Positions 8,974-18,292 of a DNA stretch of 64,000 nt are shown here, one piece after another. Below the pieces are notes generated by a model. The model did no database searches. It saw nothing but the letters and a program-made list of their open reading frames with translations, and was not told the origin of the DNA. The stretch lies in contig JAKFUG010000007.1 of assembly GCA_021732785.1 (NCBI GenBank), positions 82,984-146,983 of the forward strand. The letters are read 5' to 3'. Position 1 is the first letter of the stretch. The number at the start of each line of letters is the position of its first letter. The position numbers were made by a program, and so were the translations under genes. The stretch comes from Planctomycetaceae bacterium (GTDB lineage Bacteria; Planctomycetota; Planctomycetia; Planctomycetales; Planctomycetaceae).

Positions 8974-10380
8974 ATGACTGCCCTGCTTTCTCGTCGCGAA
9001 TGGTTGCGCCGTGCGGGAAATGGCTTTGGTGCGATGGCGCTGTCCGGAATGCTCGCCGAAGAGGCGGGATTTGCCGCGGAATCGGTGAGAGCCAGCCATC
9101 ATCCTGCCGCGGCGCAGTCGATCATCTGGCTCTTTCTGAACGGGGGACCAAGTCAGATCGACACCTGGGATTACAAGCCGGAACTCGCAAAGCGACATGG
9201 CCAGGAACTGCGCGGACTCGATCCGACCACCGGATTCTTTCCTACGGCAATCGGTCCGGTGATGACGTCGCCGTTTGCCTTTCGGCAGTACGGCGAATGC
9301 GGTCACTGGGCGTCGGAGTTATTCCCGCATCTCGCGCACCACGTCGATGACATGGCGTTTCTGCATGCGTGTTGGGCGGATTCGAACAATCATTCACCCG
9401 CGTTGTTCCAGATGAACAGCGGCTTCACGCGCCAGGGAATGCCGTGCTTCGGAGCTTGGGCGGCATACGGCCTTGGCAATGTCAGCCATAACCTGCCGAG
9501 TTTCGTTGTGATGACCGATCCGTGGCAGCGCGGGCTACCGAAGGGACACGGTCAGAACTGGACATCGGGCTTCCTGCCACACCCCTGTCAGGGGACGGTG
9601 CTTGGTGCGGGACCGCACGCGCTGCCGTATGCGACCATGCCGGAGGGCATGACGCCCGAACGACGACAACAACAACGGGATGCGCTATCGACGCTCAATC
9701 GGGAGTATGCCAGGCAGAGCGGTTTCGAAGACCGCATGGTGGATCGTCTTGCCACATTCGAATTGGCGATGCGGATGCAATCGGCGGCCCCGGAGGTGAT
9801 CGATCTCGGCTCCGAAACCGCTGACACGCAATCGCTGTATGGACTGAATGATCCGCGCTGTGCCCCCTTCGGTCGGCAGTGCCTCATCGCCCGACGGTTG
9901 GTCGAACGGGGCGTTCGGTGCGTGCAAATCTTCAGCGGCGGGACCGAAAACGAACAGAGTTGGGACGGCCATCAGAACATCGAGACGAATCACCGCCGGT
10001 TCGCATCGGAAACCGATCAACCGATTGCCGGGTTGCTTGCCGACCTGAAACAACGCGGGCTGTTGGACTCCACGCTGGTCATCTGCAACGGAGAATTCGG
10101 CCGTTTGCCCATCGTCCAGCGCGGCGGCAGCGGCCGCGATCACAATCCGCACGCGTTCACCACCTGGCTGGCGGGCGGCGGCATCCGTGGTGGCGTGTCG
10201 TTCGGCGAAACCGACGAACTCGGCTTTCAAGGCATTCAAGATCGAGTGAGCATTCCCGACTTGCATGCGACGTTGTTATGGCAACTTGGCCTGAATCACG
10301 AACGGCTGACCTACCGGCATCAGGGCCGCGATTTTCGACTGACCGATGTGAGCGGCCGCGTGATTCGTGAGATTGTGTGA
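8974..10380 (+). CDS. DUF1501 secreted protein (sulfatase-like fold), Tat substrate
   Basis: Partner of the preceding DUF1549 protein, 468 residues. The N-terminus SRREWLRRAGNGFGAMALS resembles a twin-arginine signal, implying folded export. Family hallmarks are FLNGGPSQIDTWDYKPELA near the start, ARRLVERGVRCVQIF in the middle and CNGEFGRLPIVQ followed by GRDHNPHAFTTWLAGGG near the end. DUF1501 is related to the alkaline phosphatase/sulfatase superfamily, but the enzymatic role is not established. Earlier in-frame TTG (8938) and GTG (8947) starts exist; the ATG at 8974 gives the best-placed RR motif. The gene is convergent with the small membrane-protein gene that follows. Confidence 0.85.
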   Translation: MTALLSRREWLRRAGNGFGAMALSGMLAEEAGFAAESVRASHHPAAAQSIIWLFLNGGPSQIDTWDYKPELAKRHGQELRGLDPTTGFFPTAIGPVMTSPFAFRQYGECGHWASELFPHLAHHVDDMAFLHACWADSNNHSPALFQMNSGFTRQGMPCFGAWAAYGLGNVSHNLPSFVVMTDPWQRGLPKGHGQNWTSGFLPHPCQGTVLGAGPHALPYATMPEGMTPERRQQQRDALSTLNREYARQSGFEDRMVDRLATFELAMRMQSAAPEVIDLGSETADTQSLYGLNDPRCAPFGRQCLIARRLVERGVRCVQIFSGGTENEQSWDGHQNIETNHRRFASETDQPIAGLLADLKQRGLLDSTLVICNGEFGRLPIVQRGGSGRDHNPHAFTTWLAGGGIRGGVSFGETDELGFQGIQDRVSIPDLHATLLWQLGLNHERLTYRHQGRDFRLTDVSGRVIREIV

Positions 10381-10409
10381 AAGTCACAAATGATGAATCA
10401 AACTTCGTT

Positions 10410-10721
10410 TTATGAAGCTGTAATCCAGCAAACCAAAATTGCGCCAACGATAAGGTTCAAGGCAGGAAGGGCAAGTGACCAGTACGCGTTCGAGAATTGA
10501 CCTACACGGCTGAACCTGACTGCTCGCATAGCGGATATGAAGCAGACAACGGGGAAACTGGCCACGCAAAGAAACAACACGAAAACGTCAGTCCGTCTAT
10601 CTGATCCGGGGGAGTCAAACGTCATGACGGAGAATCCCGCGGGTAATAGTCCAACGACTCCAAAGAAGTACCAGCCAATGACCATGATGTTCAGCTGACG
10701 GCGATGGGTCTTGGCATCCAT
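10410..10721 (-). CDS. Small three-helix membrane protein of unknown function
   Basis: A 103-residue protein with three clear hydrophobic spans: LNIMVIGWYFFGVVGLLPAG, VFVLFLCVASFPVVCFISA and WSLALPALNLIVGAILVCWI. Short charged loops between them fit an inner-membrane protein. I do not recognise a family. The stretch is visibly more AT-rich than its neighbours. It lies between the end of a plus-strand DUF1501 gene and the 3' end of the dehydratase gene, transcribed with the latter. The regular alternation of hydrophobic helices and charged turns makes it more credible as a gene than overlapping frames, but evidence is limited to that. Confidence 0.5.
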   Translation of the reverse strand: MDAKTHRRQLNIMVIGWYFFGVVGLLPAGFSVMTFDSPGSDRRTDVFVLFLCVASFPVVCFISAMRAVRFSRVGQFSNAYWSLALPALNLIVGAILVCWITAS

Positions 10722-10770
10722 CAGAGTTCATCTTTGAAAGTGATGTCTTGCAGGAAAAGCGGAGCACCCG

Positions 10771-12318
10771 TTACGTCACCGGGCCCCATGTCCACGGGTA
10801 GAACTCTTCGTCGCCGATGCCCTGCGCTTCGCTCTTTGTCGGTTTCCCACTGGCAACCGCGATCACATCTTCGAAGATTTCGCGGCCGACTTCTTCAATG
10901 GTGGCCCCGTCGAGAATCGTGCCCGCGTTGATGTCCATGTCATCGACCATGCGGTTGTACATCGGCGTGTTAGTGGCGATTTTCATTGTGGGCACTGGTT
11001 TGCATCCGAAGACGCTGCCACGCCCCGTGGTGAAGCAAACCACATTACACCCTCCAGCAACGAGCCCCGTCACCGACGCCGGGTCATAACCAGGCGTGTC
11101 CATGATCACGAACCCCTTTTCGGTGATGAGTTCCGAGTATTCATAGACGGCTCGCAAAGCCGTTGTTCCGCCCTTGGCGATCGCCCCGAGCGATTTTTCG
11201 TAGATCGTGGTGAGGCCGCCCTTCTTGTTACCGACCGACGGGTTGATGTCGATCCGTTCGCCGAACTTAGCGGTGTAATCAATCCACCATTGAATCCGTT
11301 CGAGGAGCTTGTCCGCGACTTGTCGGTTGATGGCGCGCCGCGTGAGGAGATGCTCGCCGCCGTAGATTTCGGGAGTTTCCGACAATACCGACGTGCCACC
11401 GTGGGCGACGAGCAAGTCGCTGCAGTAACCGAGTGCGGGGTTGGCTGTGGTACCACTGTTGCCGTCGCTGCCGCCGCATTCCACACCAAGGATGATCTCG
11501 GAAACGGGAATCGCCACGCGCTGAGCTTTATTCGCTTCCGGAAGCATTTCACGAATCATGTCCGTGGCGCGAGCCACCGTTTTGGCGACGCCCCCCTGCT
11601 CCTGAATGTTCATCACGAGCGGACCGTTGCCGAAAATATCTTTCTTCTCATTGAGTTGCACGAGCCCGCCATTATCCATCAGGAACGAGGCTTGTGCGGT
11701 TTCACAGCCGAGGCCGATAACGATGTAAGCCCCGATGTTGGGATGCCTGGCGAACCCCGCCAGCGTTCGCGTGAGTTGCTGATGATCCTTGCCGCCATAC
11801 TGCATCGCGCACCCCCCTTTGTGAGTGAGTGGGACGACGCCATCGACATTCGGAAACGCTTCCAGTAATTCCTTCTTGAACTTTTGCGCGACGAGTTTCG
11901 AGGTGTGTGCCGAGCAGTTCACCGTGCTGACAATCCCGACATAGTTTCGCGTGGCGGCGCGGCCATCATGCCGACGGTATCCTTGAAACGTGCGCCCGGT
12001 GATCGGTGTCGGCGGGGCGGGGATATCGCTGCAGAAAGCGTAATCCAGGCTCAGCATACCGGCATCCACATTGTGCGTATGGATCCAACCCCCGGCGAGA
12101 ATGTCCGATTTGGCAAAGCCGATCGTCTGTCCGAATTTGCGGATCGGTTGGCCCTGTGCGATCGGTCGCAGCGCGACTTTGTGTCCCATTTCAATCGTTT
12201 CGGCCGTCTGCAGATTCGAGGCGGCATCCACACCGATCACCACACCGGCGGGCACACTGCGAGCGGCAACCGCGAGATTATCATCGGCATGCAAACGGAT
12301 GAATGGTCGAACGGACAT
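10771..12318 (-). CDS. uxaA: UxaA/GarD-family altronate or galactarate dehydratase
   Basis: Full-length two-part member of the sugar-acid dehydratase family, 515 residues. An N-terminal SAF domain (about 1-95, ending GGWIHTHNVDAG) is followed by the catalytic galactarate/altronate dehydratase region, which starts at GRTFQGYRRHDGRAATRNY. Conserved motifs are LTHKGGCAMQYGG, VIGLGCETAQ, GVECGGSDGNSG and GRGSVFGCKPVPTMKIATN. The enzyme removes water from altronate, galactarate or a related aldonate, in the cytoplasm, feeding hexuronate catabolism; the exact substrate cannot be read. No other hexuronate gene is adjacent. A hairpin at 12360-12414 separates it from the upstream glycosyltransferase gene. 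Confidence 0.85.
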   Translation of the reverse strand: MSVRPFIRLHADDNLAVAARSVPAGVVIGVDAASNLQTAETIEMGHKVALRPIAQGQPIRKFGQTIGFAKSDILAGGWIHTHNVDAGMLSLDYAFCSDIPAPPTPITGRTFQGYRRHDGRAATRNYVGIVSTVNCSAHTSKLVAQKFKKELLEAFPNVDGVVPLTHKGGCAMQYGGKDHQQLTRTLAGFARHPNIGAYIVIGLGCETAQASFLMDNGGLVQLNEKKDIFGNGPLVMNIQEQGGVAKTVARATDMIREMLPEANKAQRVAIPVSEIILGVECGGSDGNSGTTANPALGYCSDLLVAHGGTSVLSETPEIYGGEHLLTRRAINRQVADKLLERIQWWIDYTAKFGERIDINPSVGNKKGGLTTIYEKSLGAIAKGGTTALRAVYEYSELITEKGFVIMDTPGYDPASVTGLVAGGCNVVCFTTGRGSVFGCKPVPTMKIATNTPMYNRMVDDMDINAGTILDGATIEEVGREIFEDVIAVASGKPTKSEAQGIGDEEFYPWTWGPVT

Positions 12319-12359
12319 GGGCGGCTTTCAATACGGATGAAGTCGTTTGAAACTACCAC

Positions 12360-12414
12360 AGCCCGGAGCGCGAGCAACGGAGGTCTCGTGGGTCCGTCGC
12401 TCGCGCTTCGGGCT
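12360..12414. repeat. REP-like inverted repeat (possible terminator)
   Basis: The 22-nt arms 12360-12381 and 12393-12414 are complementary except at two positions that would form G-U pairs in RNA; the loop is 11 nt. The arm core is AGCCCGAAGCGCGAGCGACG or a close variant. It sits downstream of the glycosyltransferase stop (12433) and upstream of the dehydratase start (12318), so it could end the upstream transcript. No T-run follows. The shape fits a dispersed palindromic repeat. Confidence 0.7.
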
Positions 12415-12432
12415 GGGGAATGGTCTCGATAA

Positions 12433-14130
12433 TTATCGCCGTTCGGTACCGGCGGGGTCGAGTGTGCCGAGGAACGACAGCGACGGATTTCGCACGCGGC
12501 GGCCGATGACGACGGTTTCCTTCGGCACGGAGCGCTTGTTGCGATCGATCGAAATGATGGCGACTTCGTCCCATTCAAACGGCAATTCGGGGCGTTCCCA
12601 GCCCTCGCCGTTAATCAGGAAATAGTCGACGTCGTCGGCGACTTCGGCTTCGGTTTGTGGCATGGGCAACAGATCGACCGGGCGACCGAAGTAGTAAAGG
12701 AAGACGTGGTGAATGTGGCCAAAGCTCTGCAAGTGTGCGGTGGCTGGCAGGCGTTGTCGCAGAATCGCGGTTGTCTCGGGAAGATCGCCGCTGCGTTGTG
12801 CCTGACTGGTGATCACCGGGCCGAGGTAACACGCGCCGAGAAACGCCGCGACCGTCAGGCTGACACGACGAACGCTGGTCGTCGAAATGACATCGCCCCA
12901 CGTTCGCAGCAATACGGTAGCGATGGCGGCCGACAACGCAAACGCGATGGCTTCACCGATCGGCGGGAAGAACCCCGTATTCGGCAAGGCCATTGACAAT
13001 GCCGGCACGATCGCCGCCGCGCCAATCATCAGGACCGTGCAACCATTGATGAATCGTGTCCACAAAGGTGTCCGCTGTTGATCATATCGCTCCAGCAATG
13101 ATTCCAGCACGATCCCGATCAACACCGCAAAACAAGGAAACAGCGGCATGAAATACCGCGGCCGCGCTGCCGGAGGCAACCAGACGGAAGGGAAGCAGAC
13201 CAGAATGCCGATCGTCAGAAAGACCGCGACATCGCGTTTGTTGCCGAGCGATTGTCGCAATGCACGGTCCGCATAACCGAGCAACAACCACGACCACGGC
13301 GCAAGGCACGCGACAACGATAATGATGGGGAACGTCGCAATGTGTTCGATGATGGTGCCGATTCGCGGATCATGAAAGCGGTTCTGCACGTTCCAGAAGT
13401 AGATCATCCAGCCATTGGCGAGGCCCATTTTGGTGACGAATGCGGCTTGCCAGAGTCCCACCACGCCGGCAAACGCCGCGATCCCCAACGCATGCGCGGT
13501 TTGAATCAGTGCCCGCCATTGCCGCGTCCAGACGAGGTATGCCCAGACGGGACCGAAGAAATAGAGCGGCGCTTGCAGCCCTTTCGCGAGCATGGCCAGA
13601 CCGCCGAAGAGGCCGCCGAGCAGCCATGCCGAACGGTGACGCGAGTCGAGCCAGCAACCGTGCCACAACAGCAGCGACGCCGCCACAAGGAACGTAAAGA
13701 TCGGTTCGGTTTCGCCCGTACGGCCCTGCTCCAGCACCTGCAACACGCTGGCATAGGCCACCGCGGCGACGAGGGACGCCGTGCGGTCCAGTCGACGGCG
13801 GCTGTACCAGTAGATCAAGCCCACTGTCAGAACCGTGCAAATGAATCCCGGCAGGCGGACGGCGGCGGCGTTCATTTCCCCGAAGACGACTGCCAACCCG
13901 GCAATCAGCCAGTTCTGCAACGGTGGACGACTCAGCCGCACCTCCCCTTGGGTGCGTGGCACAATCCAGTCGCCGCGATCGATCATCTCGCGCGCGATGA
14001 TCGCCCGGCGGGATTCTTCCCCACGGACGGTCAACGTTGTCAACCGGGGGGCATAGAGCGCGACCGCCAGCAGCAGCACGATCCAAAGTTCGCGCTCGCG
14101 CCAGAATGAAGTTCTGGATTCTTCCGTCAT
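12433..14130 (-). CDS. ArnT/PMT-like membrane glycosyltransferase (GT39/GT83 type)
   Basis: A polytopic membrane protein of 565 residues with about 11-12 hydrophobic spans. The first periplasmic loop holds GEESRRAIIAREMIDRGDW, the equivalent of the (D/E)E-x-R/Y acidic motif of ArnT/PMT-type enzymes, followed by RPPLQNWLIAG. Such enzymes transfer a sugar from a polyprenyl-phosphate carrier to lipid A, protein or another envelope acceptor on the periplasmic side. It is followed in the same direction by nothing but the repeat at 12360 and preceded, 11 bp away, by a second enzyme of the same type, so the two are co-transcribed. Donor and acceptor are unknown. Confidence 0.85.
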   Translation of the reverse strand: MTEESRTSFWRERELWIVLLLAVALYAPRLTTLTVRGEESRRAIIAREMIDRGDWIVPRTQGEVRLSRPPLQNWLIAGLAVVFGEMNAAAVRLPGFICTVLTVGLIYWYSRRRLDRTASLVAAVAYASVLQVLEQGRTGETEPIFTFLVAASLLLWHGCWLDSRHRSAWLLGGLFGGLAMLAKGLQAPLYFFGPVWAYLVWTRQWRALIQTAHALGIAAFAGVVGLWQAAFVTKMGLANGWMIYFWNVQNRFHDPRIGTIIEHIATFPIIIVVACLAPWSWLLLGYADRALRQSLGNKRDVAVFLTIGILVCFPSVWLPPAARPRYFMPLFPCFAVLIGIVLESLLERYDQQRTPLWTRFINGCTVLMIGAAAIVPALSMALPNTGFFPPIGEAIAFALSAAIATVLLRTWGDVISTTSVRRVSLTVAAFLGACYLGPVITSQAQRSGDLPETTAILRQRLPATAHLQSFGHIHHVFLYYFGRPVDLLPMPQTEAEVADDVDYFLINGEGWERPELPFEWDEVAIISIDRNKRSVPKETVVIGRRVRNPSLSFLGTLDPAGTERR

Positions 14131-14141
14131 GCCCGCTAGCC

Positions 14142-15680
14142 CTATTGTTCTCGGCGTTCGATCGATTCCGCGGCGAGTGTCTCACGGCGGGTCATTCGGA
14201 ACAGCGTGTAACGATCTTGTGGAGATTTTTCGCGGCGTGTCGCCCGGCTTTGCATCACGGTGACGACATTCCCGGCTTCGCGGAGTTCGTCTTCCGCGCG
14301 ACCACGAGCGATTACGAACAATTCCTGCGTGTTGTGCATCATTGCCGCAATCCGCTCGACATGACTCACACCAGTGAGCGGGCGGGCAACATAAAACACA
14401 TGCCGGGCGACTTCCTGCCCACCGAATGCGGCGAGCGGAGCCTCCGCGGGAATTTGTTGTTCGACTTGTGAAAGAAATTGCGTATCCGCGGCGGAGGGGT
14501 CCCGCTGCGGCAAGATCACGGATTGCACTGTGAGATGGCCAACGATGACCACGGCCAGCAGACAAGGTCCGGCGTAACTCATGATCATCGGTGTTCGCAG
14601 CGCGACAAACCGGTGAGCGAGATCCTTCCCGGCTCGGAACAATCCCTGCACGATGATGGGGGTGAGCGCCGGCAGCGCGTAGATCAAATAGTGATGATGC
14701 TTGCCAGACGACAACGTCAACAAGGCAGGATGACTGAGCGCCCACCACCATAAGAGCCGGTCAGCGCTCGCGGGTTCTGTCCGGGCGCGTTTCCATGATG
14801 CCGCGGCACCCACAAACAGGAACGGGGTCCACGGCAGCAGTTGCACCGGCCAGTGCAACAGGTAGTACCACACGGGCTGATGATATCCGAGCGATCCCGT
14901 CGCGCGGCCGAGGATTTGGTCTTTCCAGATAGCAATGCCCGCCGGTTCATACACGGCAACAGCGACCGGCCATGCGAGTCCGATCACCATCGCCAGCGCG
15001 GCACCCGGCCAGGACCACCATTTTCGCAGTCCACGCGCATCGCCACGCAACACCAGCCAACCCGCACACGTCAGCACGGTGAGAATCGCGCCGAAACCAA
15101 CACCCTTCAGCAGATTCATCAATCCGAGCAGAGTCCAAAAGCCAAGCTGAATCACAAAATGTTGCCGCATTGTCCAAACGGAGTTGCCCCATTCCCGCCA
15201 CACGAACAACGTGATGGCCCCCAGCACCAGGGCCTGCAGAATGATGTCCGATTCCGCCAGGCGCGCATGCGCGATCTGATAGACGCAGGTGGCTTGAATG
15301 AGACCGCACCAGAGGCCGGTCCGCGGGTCGAACAAGCGGGACATCAATACGGTTTCAAGCAGGATCACCACGACGCCAAAAGCGGCAAATGGCATTCGCA
15401 CGGTGAGTTCATTGAAGCCGCCCGCGAGCATCGCCCAACAACCGACAATCCATTGAGGCAGCGGGGGTTTTTCGAGCCGCGGGATATCGCCGATATACGG
15501 GACAAGCCAGCTTCGTTCGGCGACCATTTGTTTCGCTGAGCCCGCGAGGAGGGCTTCGTGATCGGTCAGCGTACGGCACGAACCGAGGGCGAAGAAGAAC
15601 AGCAATGCCCCGACACCGCCGACGATCAGCCATGATCGATACAGCGACGATCCGCTGGCGTGCGCCTCAGGCGAGGTCAT
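14142..15680 (-). CDS. ArnT/PMT-like membrane glycosyltransferase (second copy)
   Basis: A 512-residue polytopic membrane protein of the same superfamily as the gene 11 bp downstream. It has an N-terminal helix (about 18-36), then the periplasmic acidic motif in TDHEALLAGSAKQMVAERSW and RLEKPPLPQWIVGCWA, with about ten further hydrophobic spans and a soluble C-terminal tail. The acidic motif reads DHEA here and GEES in the neighbour, so the two are diverged and may differ in donor or acceptor. It is divergent from the plus-strand oxidoreductase at 15949 across about 270 bp that contain no convincing gene. Confidence 0.85.
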   Translation of the reverse strand: MTSPEAHASGSSLYRSWLIVGGVGALLFFFALGSCRTLTDHEALLAGSAKQMVAERSWLVPYIGDIPRLEKPPLPQWIVGCWAMLAGGFNELTVRMPFAAFGVVVILLETVLMSRLFDPRTGLWCGLIQATCVYQIAHARLAESDIILQALVLGAITLFVWREWGNSVWTMRQHFVIQLGFWTLLGLMNLLKGVGFGAILTVLTCAGWLVLRGDARGLRKWWSWPGAALAMVIGLAWPVAVAVYEPAGIAIWKDQILGRATGSLGYHQPVWYYLLHWPVQLLPWTPFLFVGAAASWKRARTEPASADRLLWWWALSHPALLTLSSGKHHHYLIYALPALTPIIVQGLFRAGKDLAHRFVALRTPMIMSYAGPCLLAVVIVGHLTVQSVILPQRDPSAADTQFLSQVEQQIPAEAPLAAFGGQEVARHVFYVARPLTGVSHVERIAAMMHNTQELFVIARGRAEDELREAGNVVTVMQSRATRREKSPQDRYTLFRMTRRETLAAESIERREQ

Positions 15681-15948
15681 TACCTTGTTTCCCCCAACAC
15701 GATCCGTGATGCCAGTGTTCCCTCAGCACGCACCGGCTCCATTCCTGTAAATACGGCTTGTAGGCGGGATAGGTGGTTTCGTCAATGCGAATTGAATGAA
15801 GAATCTCGATCGTCGAAATACGAGCATGATCTAGCTTGGCTCGCAGAGTCACGACCCCGTTTCAGGCACTGCGTTCGACCGCGAGTCGGCTTCGTGGTAT
15901 CGTCGCGATTGCTGACTTGAGTTTTCCTGATCCAGAGTTCTGTGCGCG

Positions 15949-17379
15949 ATGGCCCGTTACTTCAAATACAAATCGCCCGGCGATCTCGCAGCAGATGCCC
16001 GCTCGTTCGGTCAGGAACTGCGGCTGCGCAACGATCTTGCCCCACTGTTCCAATCGATCAAGGTTGGTCCGCGCACCGTTGGCAATCGCTTGTGCATTCA
16101 ACCGATGGAAGGGTGCGATGGCACTCTCGACGGGCTGCCGGACGAATTGACGTATCGCCGGTATGAACGTTTCGGTGCCGGTGGAGCGAAGCTCCTCTGG
16201 GGCGAAGCGACGGCGATTTCCGATGCCGCCCGCATGAATCCGCGGCAATTGTGGTTGCACGATGGTTCGGCCAGCGCGATCGAATTGATGCTGAAGAAGT
16301 GCCGCGAGGCCCATCGTACCGCCGGCTTTGATGGCGGCGACTTGTTGCTCGGTCTTCAACTGACGCATTCCGGGCGCTATGGCTATCGACGACCATTGCT
16401 GGCAACGCATTGCCCGTTGCTCGACCCACTGACGCGCGATAAATCCACCGGCCTGATTGTCGATGCCAGTTATCCGATCGTCACCGACGACGAGCTGAAA
16501 CGGATCGAAGATCAATACGTAACAGCAGCGCACTTCGCGGCGAGGATCGGGTGCGACTTCATCGATCTGAAGCAATGTCATCGGTACTTGTTGTCCGAAT
16601 TGCTCGGTGCGACGAATCGCGCCGGGGAGTATGGCGGTTCGCTGGAGAATCGGACGCGGCTCATTCGTAATGTGATCGGTCGGATTCGATTGGAGTTGCC
16701 GAACCTGATTCTTGCGACGCGGATGAATGCGTTCGACGGCGTGCCACACCGCGGTGAAGGTACGGATTTCGTGGGCGTGCCGGTGCCGCATTCGTTGCCG
16801 GTCACCACGGCGTTTGGCACCGATCCCGACAATCCTGCCGACCCGAAATTGGACGAACCGCTGCAGGTCGTGAAATGGCTGCGGGATGCCGGGATCGCGC
16901 TCTTGAATATTTCCCTCGGAAATCCGTATGCGAATCCGCATTATGTCCGCCCGGCAGAATTCCCGCCGGTCGACGGTTATCACGCGCCCGAGCACCCGTT
17001 GAAGGGCGTGCTCCGCCATTTTTCGATCACCAGTCTGATCCAGCAGGCGGTTCCGGACGTTCCTGTCGTCGGCAGCGGCTATTCGTGGTTGCAGGAGTAT
17101 TTTCCGGCAGCCGGGGCAGAGAATGTCGCCGCGGGCCGCTGCGCGTTTGTCGGACTGGGTCGCGGAACGTTATCGCAACCGGACTTCGCCATTCATTTGC
17201 GAAAGTCGGGAGCACTGGAACGCAAAACGATCTGCCGAACGTTTTCGTACTGCACCAACTTGATGCGCACAAAAGATCATCCGCTGGGACAATATGCGAC
17301 CGGTTGCCCGCCGTTCGATAAAGAAGTGTATGGCCCCCTGTGGGACGAAGTGAAAGCGAAACGCCCCGCGGGTTCATAA
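15949..17379 (+). CDS. Old Yellow Enzyme-like NADH:flavin oxidoreductase
   Basis: A TIM-barrel flavoprotein of 476 residues, somewhat longer than the usual 350-400. OYE-family features are LCIQPMEGCDGTLDG near residue 46 (FMN-site strand), GGAKLLWGEATAIS, LLLGLQLTHSGRYGY, the barrel motif DFIDLKQCHRYLLSELLG and the family signature RAGEYGGSLENRTRLIRNV. It probably reduces an activated C=C bond with NAD(P)H in the cytoplasm; substrate unknown. No 4Fe-4S/NAD domain as in 2,4-dienoyl-CoA reductase is seen; the extra length is a C-terminal region with several Cys (CRTFSYCTN). The TerC-like gene follows 27 bp downstream. Confidence 0.85.
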   Translation: MARYFKYKSPGDLAADARSFGQELRLRNDLAPLFQSIKVGPRTVGNRLCIQPMEGCDGTLDGLPDELTYRRYERFGAGGAKLLWGEATAISDAARMNPRQLWLHDGSASAIELMLKKCREAHRTAGFDGGDLLLGLQLTHSGRYGYRRPLLATHCPLLDPLTRDKSTGLIVDASYPIVTDDELKRIEDQYVTAAHFAARIGCDFIDLKQCHRYLLSELLGATNRAGEYGGSLENRTRLIRNVIGRIRLELPNLILATRMNAFDGVPHRGEGTDFVGVPVPHSLPVTTAFGTDPDNPADPKLDEPLQVVKWLRDAGIALLNISLGNPYANPHYVRPAEFPPVDGYHAPEHPLKGVLRHFSITSLIQQAVPDVPVVGSGYSWLQEYFPAAGAENVAAGRCAFVGLGRGTLSQPDFAIHLRKSGALERKTICRTFSYCTNLMRTKDHPLGQYATGCPPFDKEVYGPLWDEVKAKRPAGS

Positions 17380-17406
17380 CCGGCGCTGATTGGAAAGTCC
17401 TGCTGG

Positions 17407-18162
17407 ATGGCCGATTTTTTCACGACTGAAAACCTCGTCGCGTTTTTGACGCTGACCAGCCTCGAAATTGTGCTGGGCATCGACAATATCATTTTCATTG
17501 CGATTCTCGCGGGGAAATTGCCCGAACATCAACGCGATCGGGCCCGTACCACCGGATTGATGTTCGCGGTGATTTCGCGCGTCATGCTGTTGCTCGGCAT
17601 CGGTTATGTGATGCGTTTGAATGAGCCACTCTTCACGCTGCTCGAGCATGGTGTTTCCGTGAAGGACCTGGTGCTGATGGTGGGCGGGGTGTTTCTGATC
17701 GGCAAATCGACTTATGAAATTCACCAGAAGGTGGAAGGGGAACATACTGATTCGGATGCGCCGCGTGCGCCAGCATCCTTCGCGGCGATGATCGTGCAGG
17801 TGGTCGCCATTGATGTCATTTTCTCACTCGATTCGGTCATGACCGCGGTCGCGATGTCCAACAACATTCCGATTATGATTGCCGCTGTTATTGCCGCTGT
17901 GGGGGTGATGCTGGTGTTTTCCGGACCGGTCGTCCGCTTTGTGGACCGCCACCCGGCAATCAAACTGCTGGCATTGTCGTTCCTGTTGCTGATCGGCGTG
18001 CTGCTGGTCGCCGAAGGGCTGCATCAATCGTTCGACAAGCGGTTCATCTACTTCGCGATGGCATTCTCACTCGGGGTCGAACTGCTCCAGATGCGTTCGG
18101 AACACACGGCGGCCAAAGCGATGCGTGACTCGCCGGAATCGTCCTTGCCGGGACCGTCGTGA
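17407..18162 (+). CDS. TerC-family integral membrane protein
   Basis: A 251-residue protein with about seven to eight membrane helices. The family signature is seen twice: LTSLEIVLGIDNIIFIAILAG with its in-membrane Asp near residue 23, and VVAIDVIFSLDSVMTAVAM near residue 135. TerC proteins are linked to tellurite resistance and, more broadly, to metal (notably Mn) efflux at the membrane and protein secretion. Here there is no ter cluster, so a housekeeping metal-homeostasis role is more likely. A strong hairpin with T-run follows the stop. Confidence 0.9.
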   Translation: MADFFTTENLVAFLTLTSLEIVLGIDNIIFIAILAGKLPEHQRDRARTTGLMFAVISRVMLLLGIGYVMRLNEPLFTLLEHGVSVKDLVLMVGGVFLIGKSTYEIHQKVEGEHTDSDAPRAPASFAAMIVQVVAIDVIFSLDSVMTAVAMSNNIPIMIAAVIAAVGVMLVFSGPVVRFVDRHPAIKLLALSFLLLIGVLLVAEGLHQSFDKRFIYFAMAFSLGVELLQMRSEHTAAKAMRDSPESSLPGPS

Positions 18163-18223
18163 GTTTTCGCCACATTCATGGCATGTCGGCATCTTCGTTG
18201 CAACCGGAATCCTCATCGGGAAT

Positions 18224-18249
18224 GTTGCCGCGCGGCAACCGTTGTTTTT
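18224..18249 (+). terminator. Rho-independent terminator after the TerC-like gene
   Basis: GTTGCCGC (18224-18231) and GCGGCAAC (18232-18239) form a perfect palindrome, in RNA a six-base stem with a GCGC loop, followed by CGTTGTTTTT. It lies about 60 bp after the TerC-like stop and before the sugar transferase gene. Confidence 0.7.
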
Positions 18250-18292
18250 GGGATCGGCCACGTCTCGTTTGGAAAACGTGAGCTAGGTTTCG

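Noticed and set aside
13252..14109. 285-codon open frame on the plus strand
   Set aside because: Antisense to the first ArnT-like gene; Arg/Gln-rich composition typical of a shadow frame.
15667..15852. 61-codon open frame on the minus strand before the second ArnT-like gene
   Set aside because: Overlaps the start of the glycosyltransferase and shows no clear coding features; treated as part of the divergent gap.
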